Assembly: GCA_024231375.1 (NCBI GenBank)
Contig: JAAEQP010001164.1
Coordinates: forward strand, 1-9,335
Length of the DNA stretch: 9,335 nucleotides
Source: a bacterium
Lineage (GTDB): Bacteria; Hydrogenedentota; Hydrogenedentia; Hydrogenedentiales; SLHB01
Direction of reading: 5' to 3'
Shown here piece after piece: positions 1-6,867 of this stretch. Positions within the stretch are counted from its first letter, which is position 1. Each line of letters opens with the position of its first letter. Under the pieces are notes generated by a model. That model searched no databases. It was not told the DNA's origin and was given only the letters and a program-made list of their open reading frames with translations. A program made the position numbers and the translations under genes.

Positions 1-28
1 AGACGGGACTGTCCCCGATTGCCGTCCC
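1..28 (+). repeat. Edge of dispersed GGGACTGTCCC repeat
   Basis: The first 17 bases are identical to 6970-6986 in the larger repeat upstream of the glycosidase gene. The core, GGGAC-T-GTCCC at 5-15, is a perfect 5-bp palindrome around one T. Further on, both copies run into a CCCAT followed by ATGCG or GCGCAT, although the bases between differ. The copy is cut by the window start, so its full extent cannot be seen. It ends just before the ribosome binding site of the first gene. Its type (REP-like, MITE-like or a regulatory repeat) is not determined. Confidence 0.6.
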
Positions 29-45
29 ATATGCGTATCGACCAT

Positions 46-50
46 GGAGG
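46..50 (+). promoter_or_regulatory. Ribosome binding site deciding the first start
   Basis: GGAGG at 46-50 touches the ATG at 51, which leaves no spacer, but lies 9 bases before the in-frame ATG at 60. The normal spacing favours the start at 60, and the protein from there opens directly with a textbook signal peptide (MRSKLLILL). Confidence 0.65.
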
Positions 51-59
51 ATGAGTCTC

Positions 60-749
60 ATGCGTTCTAAGCTGCTGATCTTGCTCTGTTTGACCCTTGT
101 GGTGGGAGCCGCATGGGCTTCTCTCATGCCACCACCGCCCGGCCCAATCGGCTTCGAAACCCGCCTCGCACCAGGTTTCGACCCGCCCGTTGAATACGTG
201 GTTGCCTTCGGTGAGCACCTATTCGGCGACCCTCGAACGCGGTTCTATCCTCCGAAGGTGTGGGGCCCCGAGGCCGTGCCCGTGCTCTCCGCCATGCTCC
301 GCGATCCAGAATGGGCCAGGCACCGCCAATGGATCCTCTCGTTGTTGGACCGATTCGAGACCCCGGCTACGCCCGAAGCGCTCGCCAAGGAGGCCGAAGC
401 CCTGCTCGCCTCGGCTCCTAAGGACGGTGAGGATGCCCATGCGATAATGAGCGTTCTAACGACGTTGGCCAAACATGATGCAACCAGGGCCGACGCCATC
501 GCACTGAAGGCGGTCGAGGATTCCGAGTCCCCGTACTACCAGCAGCTTGTGTACTACCTGCAGAATCGTTCCACCACAACAGACGGAGCCCCGTGCAGAG
601 ACAAGCTGAAGGCCATCGCGCAATCCACCAAGGACGATAAGCTCCGAGCTCAGATCGAGCACTCGTTGGAGTCCTCTGCATCGGTGCTACGCGCCCACGA
701 ACCCATGTCGATTGTGCTGGAGCGTGAAGCAGGGGAGGCGAAGCAATGA
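60..749 (+). CDS. Secreted helical protein of unknown function
   Basis: I do not recognise a named family. From the ATG at 60 the product is 229 residues (232 from the in-frame ATG at 51, which has no room for its ribosome binding site). Residues 1-21 form a signal peptide: MRSK, a Leu/Val-rich core, then AWA before the likely cut. A Pro-rich linker (MPPPPGP) follows. The rest is predicted helical, with a stretch near residues 65-95 (WGPEAVPVLSAMLRDPEW) that resembles a HEAT-like helical pair, as in many secreted planctomycete-type proteins. No catalytic motif is visible. The TGA stop overlaps the next gene's ATG (ATGA, 746-749), so the two are probably translationally coupled and functionally linked. 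The HEAT-like reading is inference from helix pattern only. Confidence 0.75.
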   Translation: MRSKLLILLCLTLVVGAAWASLMPPPPGPIGFETRLAPGFDPPVEYVVAFGEHLFGDPRTRFYPPKVWGPEAVPVLSAMLRDPEWARHRQWILSLLDRFETPATPEALAKEAEALLASAPKDGEDAHAIMSVLTTLAKHDATRADAIALKAVEDSESPYYQQLVYYLQNRSTTTDGAPCRDKLKAIAQSTKDDKLRAQIEHSLESSASVLRAHEPMSIVLEREAGEAKQ

Positions 750-3700
750 AGCGCACATGTTTGATCGGAATCGCCGGTCTCTTCGTAGCCCTTCTGGCCA
801 CCCCCGCATGGTCTCAACCGAAGATGGGCCCTTTGGCCATAGTGGTGCAAGACGCCGAAGGCCGTCCCGTAGAAGGAGCACAGGTCCATTGCGTCAACTG
901 GTCGAACCAGGCGCCCCGCAGCAAGCCTCTGAACGACAATGAGAAGGGCGTCACGGATGCGGACGGCCGCGTCGAGTTCTCCGACAAGACGGCTGGGCAG
1001 GCCTTCGTACGCGTCAGCGCGGGGAAGAAGGGCGGCTGGTTTCGCATGCATGGCCGCGGAGACGATCCCGAAGCCACAGTGACGATAGATGTCGGGCGCA
1101 CCGTGCGTGGCACGGTGCGCGATGTGGACGGCGCAGGCGTGCCGGGCGTGACGGTCCTCGCCGACGCGTGCCTGCCGACCACCGAGACCGACGCATCCGG
1201 CCGATTCGCGGTTACGAACGTCGGCGTGGGCTACGAGCCGCAGTTGGCCTTCCTCAAGAAGGGATACGCCTCGACGAGGACGCGTGTCCATTTCGATGCG
1301 AGCGAACTGTCGGTCGTCCTGAAGAAGGGCGTTGCCTTGAAGGGGGTCGTGCTCAAGCCGGACGGCACTCCTGCAAGCGGCGCAGCCATCAACTGCTACC
1401 TCGGATACACGCACCACATCCATGCCGGGGAAGATGGCGCCTTTGCCATCCCGGATGCGCCGGTAGGGGAGACCGTACAGGTCAGCGCGCACGTTCAGCT
1501 CGACGATGTCCCGTTCAAGGCATCGGCGAGACTCGAACTTGTCGAGTCACAGGCCCCAATCCAACTCAGGTTGGAGAAGATCGTGTTCGGCGCCATCCAC
1601 GGACGTGTGGTTCATACCGAGACGAAGAAGCCGGTGCGTGGCAGGGTAATGCTTGACCGGTCGAACGAGTTCTACAACCCGGACAAGGAAGCGATACTGG
1701 ACAAGGATGGACGGTTCCTGTTTGATGGGCTCTACACAGGCACGCTCTACGTATTCGTCCTTCCTGCGGATGAAACGCTCTACCAACTGGGTGGGCCGTA
1801 CCAGGCGCGGGTCAAGGATGCGACGCCGCTGGACATCACCCTGGAAGTCGGCAACGGCTGCTCCATCAGGGGGCGTGTTCTGACGAGCGACGGCGATCCT
1901 GTGACGAAACGACAGGTCATGTGGAAACCCATGCCCCATTACCGGGCCATCTGGACGCGGAAGGACGGGTCCTTCGTGATACCGCACCTGGACGGGGTCG
2001 GACTTCAGTACACCGTCGAGGTCGGCGACCGGGACGGCCGTCGAGCCAAGGCGGAAGTGGGCCCCTTGAAGGCTGGGCAGATTGCCGAGGGCGTGGAGCT
2101 GCGCCTTCCCGGCGCGAAGCAGGCCTCGATGCTTAGCGGATCCGTCGTGAACGAGGCGGGTGACCCCTTGGGCAATGTGCGGCTGAACTTCTGGTACACG
2201 GACAAGGAAGCGCCTGGGATGAGCTCCACCGTCACGGACGACTCCGGCGTCTTTGCGCTCAAGGTCCCGAGGAGTGGCGCGGTGAAGGTCGACGCCACGG
2301 TCGGAGTGCAGATCGAGCGCGATGGCCATTTCGAGAACTTGGGCAAGCCATGCGAAATCGTGGGTGAGAACCTTCTCGCCCTAGACGCCTCGAAAGACCA
2401 AGACCTCCAACTGACGGTCCGCATGAAGAAGCTACGCCACTTCGTCGGGAGAGTGGTTGACCCGGACGGGAAGCCCGTGAATGCGCGCGTGGAACTGGTC
2501 AAAGCAGACGGCCGGCCTGGCAATTCGGCATCGGCCTACGGCGGCACGTTCGCTATCCAGCGCGTTCCCGAGGGTGGTTTCATGGCCATCGTCACGGAGA
2601 TGGGCTACAAGGCTCGCGTCCTCTTCCCTGAGGAGGAGGCCCTGTCCCCCGAGCACTCCACGACCATCGTGCTTGAACCCGGACCCTTCGCACGCGGCGA
2701 GTCGGTGTGGGAGGCCGTGACTGGTACGCCACCGACGGAGAAGAGCGTTGCGGCCATGCCGGAAGCCTTCTCCGAACGCATTCGCAGCCACGAGTCGAGT
2801 TTCTACCGTCAGGCGAATCCGCCCAAGACACCGCCCGCCGAAGGGCCTCCACCATCGACGCCGCGGACCATCTTCCAGGCGATGCGCATCATCGACGAGA
2901 ACGGCGAACCCGTGAAGCGCGTTCTCATGGAACTCCACTCCCAAGGCCTGGCCAACGAATCCACCCTATACAGGAAGCCGAAAGGCCGGAAACCCCAAGC
3001 CAAGAGCAATCCGTTGGGCGTCTATGACTTCCCCATGAACCACGAAGTCGTCGTCTCGGCGCCCGGGACCGGCCGTGTCTACGTACGACCACGGTGGACC
3101 CAGAAGGAGGACGAACCGACCTTCGACGTGGTGCTTCAGAAGGCGGCCTCACTGGAGATCCGTGTGACCGACGCCACGAAACGGCCGATGGCCGGCACAC
3201 CGGTCTACGCCGGACGGTACGCCTATGACAACGAACTCAACAAGAAACACTGGCACATCGCCGATACGGACGCGAAGGGTGTTGTCCGGTTCGAAGGATT
3301 GGCGCCTGGTTTCCATGCACTCGGAGTCGGTGACCTTAAAGGGGCGATGGAAGTCCTGCTGACCGCTCTAGAATCGGGCAAGAATCAGGCACAAACGGTC
3401 GCGATCGTCGACGCGGCAGGAAACAGGCCGCAAGCCATCCTTCAGAGGCTTCGCAGAGAGTGGCGCAGCTTCTCGCCGCGGAACACGCCTGACGCGATAG
3501 CCAATGCGGTCACGGCACTGTCCGATTCCGAGGGTGACGCGTTGCGGCACGAGGTGCGAGCCCGATTGAAGGTCTTGCCCACGGCTATGGGGTGGCGGTC
3601 CTGGACCCTGCGCGAGCTTCGCATGCTCGCGGCACTCTCGATTGAGTTGAACGACCGGAAAATCGTGTCCAACTTCGAAGAGCGCCTCAGAAATCTCGAG

Positions 3701-4198
3701 TCGGGTCCGGAGTGGCTGTCCTGGGCCGAGCAATCGGCCGCCATGCCGCTGGTCGAAGCCATTGTGGCGCTCGAGGGCAACGCGGCGACCAAGATGCTCG
3801 CCAGTGTTGCGGGCGACCCGGAACTGGACCGCGCCTCCCGCGTCGCATCGCTCATGGGGCTGGGCAAAATCGCCACGCCCGAAAGCGCGGCTGCTTTCGC
3901 GAAACTACGCGACGAGGCGTACGCGATGCCGGGCGCGCCTTTAGCCAAGGAGTCATACACCCACGCCGAGCGTATGGCGGAGGCCGCCCATATGGTGTTC
4001 TGGGTGATGACGTTGGACGAATCGAACCAGTCCAGGCGATCGTTCGACCCGAAGCAGTACCGAAACGTTACCGTGTCCGAGGATTACGCTACCGGCGAGT
4101 TGTACACCACAGCCTTCGGTGGGGCGACACGGCTCTTCTTTCGGCGCGTAGGGGACGAATGGTTGTTGGAGCGCATAGGCGGCACGATTATGCACTAA
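746..4198 (+). CDS. Large exported carboxypeptidase-regulatory-like repeat protein
   Basis: This 1150-residue protein begins with a signal peptide (residues 1-23, ending AWS). About nine beta-sandwich modules follow, each opening with a pattern like GxVxxxxGxPVxGAxV and a later DxxGxFxxxxxPxG. They start near residues 30, 119, 198, 283, 373, 463, 566, 712 and 803. This pattern is typical of CarboxypepD_reg-like and related Ig-like/CNA-B-type domains, which act as structural or binding modules on exported proteins. A Pro-rich low-complexity linker (about 685-706) separates modules seven and eight. Residues about 865-1085 are helical, with HEAT-like character around 995-1060 (EAIVALEG, RVASLMGLGKIATPES). 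A short beta-rich tail (1105-1149) ends the protein. No enzymatic motif is seen. The start overlaps the preceding stop by ATGA; a GGGGAGG stretch at 730-736 is a plausible ribosome binding site. Role in adhesion or surface binding is inference. Confidence 0.85.
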   Translation: MKRTCLIGIAGLFVALLATPAWSQPKMGPLAIVVQDAEGRPVEGAQVHCVNWSNQAPRSKPLNDNEKGVTDADGRVEFSDKTAGQAFVRVSAGKKGGWFRMHGRGDDPEATVTIDVGRTVRGTVRDVDGAGVPGVTVLADACLPTTETDASGRFAVTNVGVGYEPQLAFLKKGYASTRTRVHFDASELSVVLKKGVALKGVVLKPDGTPASGAAINCYLGYTHHIHAGEDGAFAIPDAPVGETVQVSAHVQLDDVPFKASARLELVESQAPIQLRLEKIVFGAIHGRVVHTETKKPVRGRVMLDRSNEFYNPDKEAILDKDGRFLFDGLYTGTLYVFVLPADETLYQLGGPYQARVKDATPLDITLEVGNGCSIRGRVLTSDGDPVTKRQVMWKPMPHYRAIWTRKDGSFVIPHLDGVGLQYTVEVGDRDGRRAKAEVGPLKAGQIAEGVELRLPGAKQASMLSGSVVNEAGDPLGNVRLNFWYTDKEAPGMSSTVTDDSGVFALKVPRSGAVKVDATVGVQIERDGHFENLGKPCEIVGENLLALDASKDQDLQLTVRMKKLRHFVGRVVDPDGKPVNARVELVKADGRPGNSASAYGGTFAIQRVPEGGFMAIVTEMGYKARVLFPEEEALSPEHSTTIVLEPGPFARGESVWEAVTGTPPTEKSVAAMPEAFSERIRSHESSFYRQANPPKTPPAEGPPPSTPRTIFQAMRIIDENGEPVKRVLMELHSQGLANESTLYRKPKGRKPQAKSNPLGVYDFPMNHEVVVSAPGTGRVYVRPRWTQKEDEPTFDVVLQKAASLEIRVTDATKRPMAGTPVYAGRYAYDNELNKKHWHIADTDAKGVVRFEGLAPGFHALGVGDLKGAMEVLLTALESGKNQAQTVAIVDAAGNRPQAILQRLRREWRSFSPRNTPDAIANAVTALSDSEGDALRHEVRARLKVLPTAMGWRSWTLRELRMLAALSIELNDRKIVSNFEERLRNLESGPEWLSWAEQSAAMPLVEAIVALEGNAATKMLASVAGDPELDRASRVASLMGLGKIATPESAAAFAKLRDEAYAMPGAPLAKESYTHAERMAEAAHMVFWVMTLDESNQSRRSFDPKQYRNVTVSEDYATGELYTTAFGGATRLFFRRVGDEWLLERIGGTIMH

Positions 4199-4214
4199 CA
4201 TATCCGGGGCGGTG

Positions 4215-4258
4215 GGGTTGATCGAATCAACCCTACTAGGTCATACCTATCTCGCGAG
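4215..4258 (+). other. Intergenic hairpin cluster
   Basis: Between the repeat-protein stop and the selenoprotein gene lies a perfect 8-bp stem with a 3-base loop (GGGTTGAT-CGA-ATCAACCC, 4215-4233). It is followed by a 5-bp stem (TAGGT-CAT-ACCTA, 4237-4249) and the palindrome CTCGCGAG (4251-4258). No run of T follows, so a classical Rho-independent terminator is not supported. The cluster could be a Rho-dependent or processing-related 3' structure, or an operator. The rest of 4199-4325 shows no convincing promoter. Confidence 0.4.
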
Positions 4259-4325
4259 ATGCGCATCGAAGGGTCGCAACGCGAGGTACGGGAACACCGT
4301 GACGCAAGACATCAAGCACAGCACA

Positions 4326-5588
4326 ATGGCCAAAGGCACTCTGTGGATTGCTCTGGCCTGTCTCCTATGCGCTCCAATGGCCTTCGCAGACGCGGCTGAG
4401 GACGACCCCTCCACGTTCACCCACGATTTCGCCGCGCAGAAACTCTACGACGCGATGAAACAGGCCATGTTCGACGCGGATTCGCTCTACTACGAGAGCG
4501 TCTACCGGTTTGACATCCCCAACGTCCCCCCACGTGACTGTCACTACCGCATCTGGCTGAAGAAACCCAACTACGCCCGGATCGAAACCCTGCGGGACGG
4601 ACAAATCGTGGGTGTGCTCGTAGGCGACGGTCAGAACTTCTGGACCTTCTGGCCGACCGGGAGACCCCGGTACCAGTGGGAGCGTTCGGGGGAGTACGCC
4701 GAACTGTACGACGAGTACAACAAGATCTTCTACATGAAGAAGCCCAGCCCCCAAGGCGCCCACTCCCTCGGCCACGACATCGGGTATCTCGGCGGCGGCA
4801 TCAGTATGACGATTCTCGACCCAAGCGTGTTCCACGGCTATTCGGACAGCCTTCAGCCCTACATCGACTTCATCCGCACCATCGGCGAGGAGAGCGTGGG
4901 GGACGAGGTCTGCGACGTGATCGAGGTGAGCTTCATGGAGCACCAGCGGACCTGGCGGCTCTGGCTGTCGAGAAAGGATCGCCTCCCGCGGAAACTCAAG
5001 CAGGTTGTCTACGTGATGAACGATCTCGTCATGCACGAGCACTGGACCAACATCACCATCAATCGCGATATCCCCCTCGACAAGTTCGCGTGGAAACCTC
5101 CCGAGGGCTGGCGGCAGTGGAGCCGTCCTCCTATCGCAGAAGGCCTGCTCAAACCAGGCGCCCCGGCGCCGGAGTTCACCCTCGCCGCGCTCGACGGCGA
5201 CGCCATTTCCTTGTCCGACTACCGCGGCAAGGTCGTCTGGCTCTACATCTGGCGCGCCGGGTGACCCGCCTGTCGCGAGGAGATGAGGCATCTCCAACAG
5301 ATTCACACCACGTACGGTGACAAAGGGGTCGTTGTGCTCGGCCTCAACTATGCCGACGACGAAGCCATTGCACGTGAGTTCCTGAAAGACAGCGGCGCGA
5401 CGTTCCCCACCATCCTCGATGCGTCACCCGCCGCACGGCAGGTCCTGTCGGGCTATGAGAACATCGGGTCGGCCGTCCCGCTCACCTACATCATCGATCC
5501 GGAAGGCAAGGTAGCCGGCGCTTGGTACGGGTACCGGCGGGGGCACGCAGAGGGGATCCGCCTCCTTCGCCAACTCGGCGTCGAGTAG
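4326..5588 (+). CDS. Selenocysteine-containing LolA/DUF2092-like + TlpA-type redoxin
   Basis: Read through an in-frame TGA (5262-5264), this is one 420-residue exported protein. Residues 1-22 are a signal peptide (hydrophobic core ALACLLCAPMAFA). Residues about 35-265 resemble the LolA/DUF2092-like beta-rich fold (YYESVYRFDI, KPNYARIET, GDGQNFWTFWP), usually linked to lipid or lipoprotein handling. Residues about 277-420 are an AhpC/TSA-TlpA-type redoxin: PGAPAPEFTLAALDG, then GKVVWLYIWRAG, then U313-P-A-C316, REEMRHLQ, and VPLTYIIDPEGKVAG with the cis-Pro (P385). The TGA occupies the first position of the CxxC motif. Such a domain normally does thiol-disulfide exchange in the periplasm. The ATG at 4326 gives a clean signal peptide but has no good ribosome binding site. 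An in-frame GTG at 4299, with GAGGT at 4283-4287, is an alternative adding nine residues. The competing reading is a pseudogene broken by a Cys-to-stop mutation. The downstream frame is otherwise intact and family-like to its TAG stop. Confidence 0.8.
5262..5264 (+). other. In-frame TGA, likely selenocysteine codon
   Basis: The codons around it read W-R-A-G-(TGA)-P-A-C-R-E-E-M. In TlpA and thioredoxin-like proteins this segment is typically W-x-x-W-C-P-P-C-R-x-E-M, so the TGA stands where the N-terminal, attacking cysteine is expected. UxxC in place of CxxC is a well-established selenoprotein pattern. UGA is not generally sense here: the first gene ends in TGA directly overlapping the next start. 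Confidence 0.8.
5265..5300 (+). promoter_or_regulatory. Candidate bacterial SECIS element
   Basis: Immediately after the TGA, GGAGATG-AGG-CATCTCC (5279-5295) forms a perfect 7-bp stem with a 3-base loop. A short lower stem, CTGT (5270-5273) with ACAG (5297-5300), may extend it across an asymmetric internal loop. There are 21 bases between the TGA and the loop. Known bacterial SECIS hairpins lie within the coding region, carry a G in the first two loop positions and have the loop roughly 16-37 bases from the UGA; all three hold here. The 17-base upper hairpin equals in length the minimal E. coli fdhF one. The structure was folded by eye. Confidence 0.7.
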
Positions 5589-5593
5589 GCGGG

Positions 5594-5620
5594 GCGACCC
5601 ATATACAATGAGTGGGTCGC
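5594..5620 (+). terminator. Stem-loop after the selenoprotein gene
   Basis: GCGACCCA (5594-5601) pairs perfectly with TGGGTCGC (5613-5620) around an 11-base loop, six bases after the TAG stop. Only a short, interrupted T run (CCTTT, 5626-5630) follows, so intrinsic termination is possible but weak. The remaining intergenic sequence up to 5700 shows no other clear signal; a TTGCCT (5623) / CATACT (5647) pair is a poor promoter match. Confidence 0.4.
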
Positions 5621-5700
5621 GATTGCCTTTGCACGCACCAACACCCCATACTGTCACGCAATCGAACCGGGTTGCACACTCACACTGACCATTCGTATCG

Positions 5701-5705
5701 AGGAG
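5701..5705 (+). promoter_or_regulatory. Ribosome binding site of the hydrolase gene
   Basis: AGGAG lies 9 bases before the ATG at 5715. A nearer ATG at 5708 is in another frame and only 2 bases away, so 5715 is the start; it leads directly into a signal peptide. Confidence 0.75.
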
Positions 5706-5714
5706 TTATGCTAT

Positions 5715-6848
5715 ATGCGAAGTCTCATGGTATCACTCGTTGCCGTCGCACTCGTAGGGGCCTCGGCCTCCTGGGCTGCTGAAGGGGCCCCGGCGACCCC
5801 GACGGACGACATGCAGGCCCTTGAAGAAGAGCGTACCGACGCCTACGCCGCCGAACTCGAAGCGGCCCTGGCCCAGTGGCTGGTAGAGGCCTACCCCGAC
5901 CGCGCTGCCGACGCCTGGAATCGCGACTACACCAGCATCGACGCATTCGTCAAGAGCGTGGAGCCCAACCGCGAACGCTGGCTTGAGGTCCTGAGCCCGC
6001 CGGAACTCGAACCCACGGGCCCGGCAACGCGACAACTCCACGCTCCTTTGGCGGAACTCAAGGGCGAATGGATCTCCATTCCGTTGGAAGGTGGCTTGAA
6101 AGCCGAGGGCGCGCTGGTCGTCCCCGCAGATGCCACGGGACCCGTCCCTCTCATCATCTCGCAGCACGGCATCGGCAGTTTCCCGGAACGCACCTTCGGC
6201 GTGATGGATAAAGGCGACGCCTACCACAGCTACTCGAAGGAACTGGTCGACGCGGGATTCGCCGTGCTGGCGCCCTTCAATCTCCGGTCCCAGGAGCGCC
6301 GGAACCGCATCGAACGTCTGTGCCGGTTGGCGGACACGACGTTGCCCGGCATCGAACTGACCCGCGTGCAACTCCTCCTCGACGAAGTGTTGGCCGATCC
6401 CCGCATCGACGGCGACCGCGTCGGCATGTGGGGGGTGTCCCTAGGTGGCATGGCGACCATGTTCTGGATGCCCCTGGAACCCCGCATCAAGGCCGGCGTC
6501 GTGTGCGCTTGGTTCAACCACCGCCGGTTCAAAATGGTCATCCCCGACGAGCGGTATTCGTGCTTCCTCGAAACCAAAGAAGAACACGCCTTCTTCAGAG
6601 GGTGGTTGACCGAATTCACCGATTCCGACGCCATCTGTTTGATTTGCCCGCGTCCCGTGCTGGTTCAACACGGGAAGCAGGACGGCATCGCCCATTGGCC
6701 CCAGGTCGTCGAGGAGTTCGACGTGTCCAAAGGCCACTACGAGCAACTCGGCATCGGCGACCGCATCGAACTGGACCTGCACGACGGCCGTCACGAAGCC
6801 CGCGTCGAATCGGGTGTGACATTTCTGAGCAAATGGTTGAAGCCGTAG
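5715..6848 (+). CDS. Secreted alpha/beta-hydrolase, probable esterase
   Basis: The 377-residue product starts with a signal peptide (residues 1-21, SWA/AE cut likely). Residues about 25-115 are a helical N-terminal region (EEERTDAYAAELEAAL). The hydrolase core follows: strand ALVVPAD (133-139), the oxyanion-hole region SQHGIG (149-154), the nucleophile elbow G-V-S242-L-G-G, an acid candidate in GKQD323G, and a catalytic histidine candidate in DGRH360E. The order and spacing of Ser, Asp and His match dienelactone-hydrolase, acetyl-xylan-esterase and related families. Residues about 265-305, between the Ser and Asp, form a charged and aromatic insert that could be a lid. Substrate cannot be read from the sequence; an ester on a polysaccharide is inferred from the glycosidase gene that follows 19 bases downstream in the same direction, probably in one transcript. 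Confidence 0.85.
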   Translation: MRSLMVSLVAVALVGASASWAAEGAPATPTDDMQALEEERTDAYAAELEAALAQWLVEAYPDRAADAWNRDYTSIDAFVKSVEPNRERWLEVLSPPELEPTGPATRQLHAPLAELKGEWISIPLEGGLKAEGALVVPADATGPVPLIISQHGIGSFPERTFGVMDKGDAYHSYSKELVDAGFAVLAPFNLRSQERRNRIERLCRLADTTLPGIELTRVQLLLDEVLADPRIDGDRVGMWGVSLGGMATMFWMPLEPRIKAGVVCAWFNHRRFKMVIPDERYSCFLETKEEHAFFRGWLTEFTDSDAICLICPRPVLVQHGKQDGIAHWPQVVEEFDVSKGHYEQLGIGDRIELDLHDGRHEARVESGVTFLSKWLKP

Positions 6849-6852
6849 GATG

Positions 6853-6858
6853 AAGGAG
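6853..6858 (+). promoter_or_regulatory. Ribosome binding site of the glycosidase gene
   Basis: AAGGAG lies 9 bases before the ATG at 6868, four bases after the preceding stop. No comparable site precedes the alternative ATG at 6994, whose upstream sequence is the repeat (GTCCCCGCTTTCCC). Confidence 0.65.
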
Positions 6859-6867
6859 ACGGGACCA

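Noticed and set aside
650..1492. Long minus-strand frames opposite the large genes (also 1547-2329, 4365-5306, 7663-8202)
   Set aside because: They are shadows typical of high-GC coding sequence: Arg/Pro/His-rich or family-less products, fully overlapping well-supported + strand genes.
4212..4325. N-terminal extension of the selenoprotein from a GTG at 4212
   Set aside because: It would place 38 unrelated residues and an intergenic hairpin ahead of a normal signal peptide, with no ribosome binding site.
5262..5264. Simple nonsense mutation making a pseudogene
   Set aside because: It cannot be fully excluded, since TGT or TGC to TGA is one change. However, the exact UxxC position, the hairpin beyond it and the intact downstream frame favour recoding.
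5262..5264. Genome-wide reassignment of UGA to an amino acid
   Set aside because: The first gene ends in TGA in an ATGA overlap, and the five long frames otherwise contain no internal TGA.
5283..5588. A separate 101-residue thioredoxin-like gene
   Set aside because: It lacks the N-terminal strand and first Cys of the fold, has no ribosome binding site with suitable spacing, and its ATG lies inside the continuing frame of the upstream gene.
5623..5652. Sigma-70-like promoter before the hydrolase gene
   Set aside because: TTGCCT and CATACT are weak matches with an 18-base spacer, and promoter consensus for this lineage is unknown.
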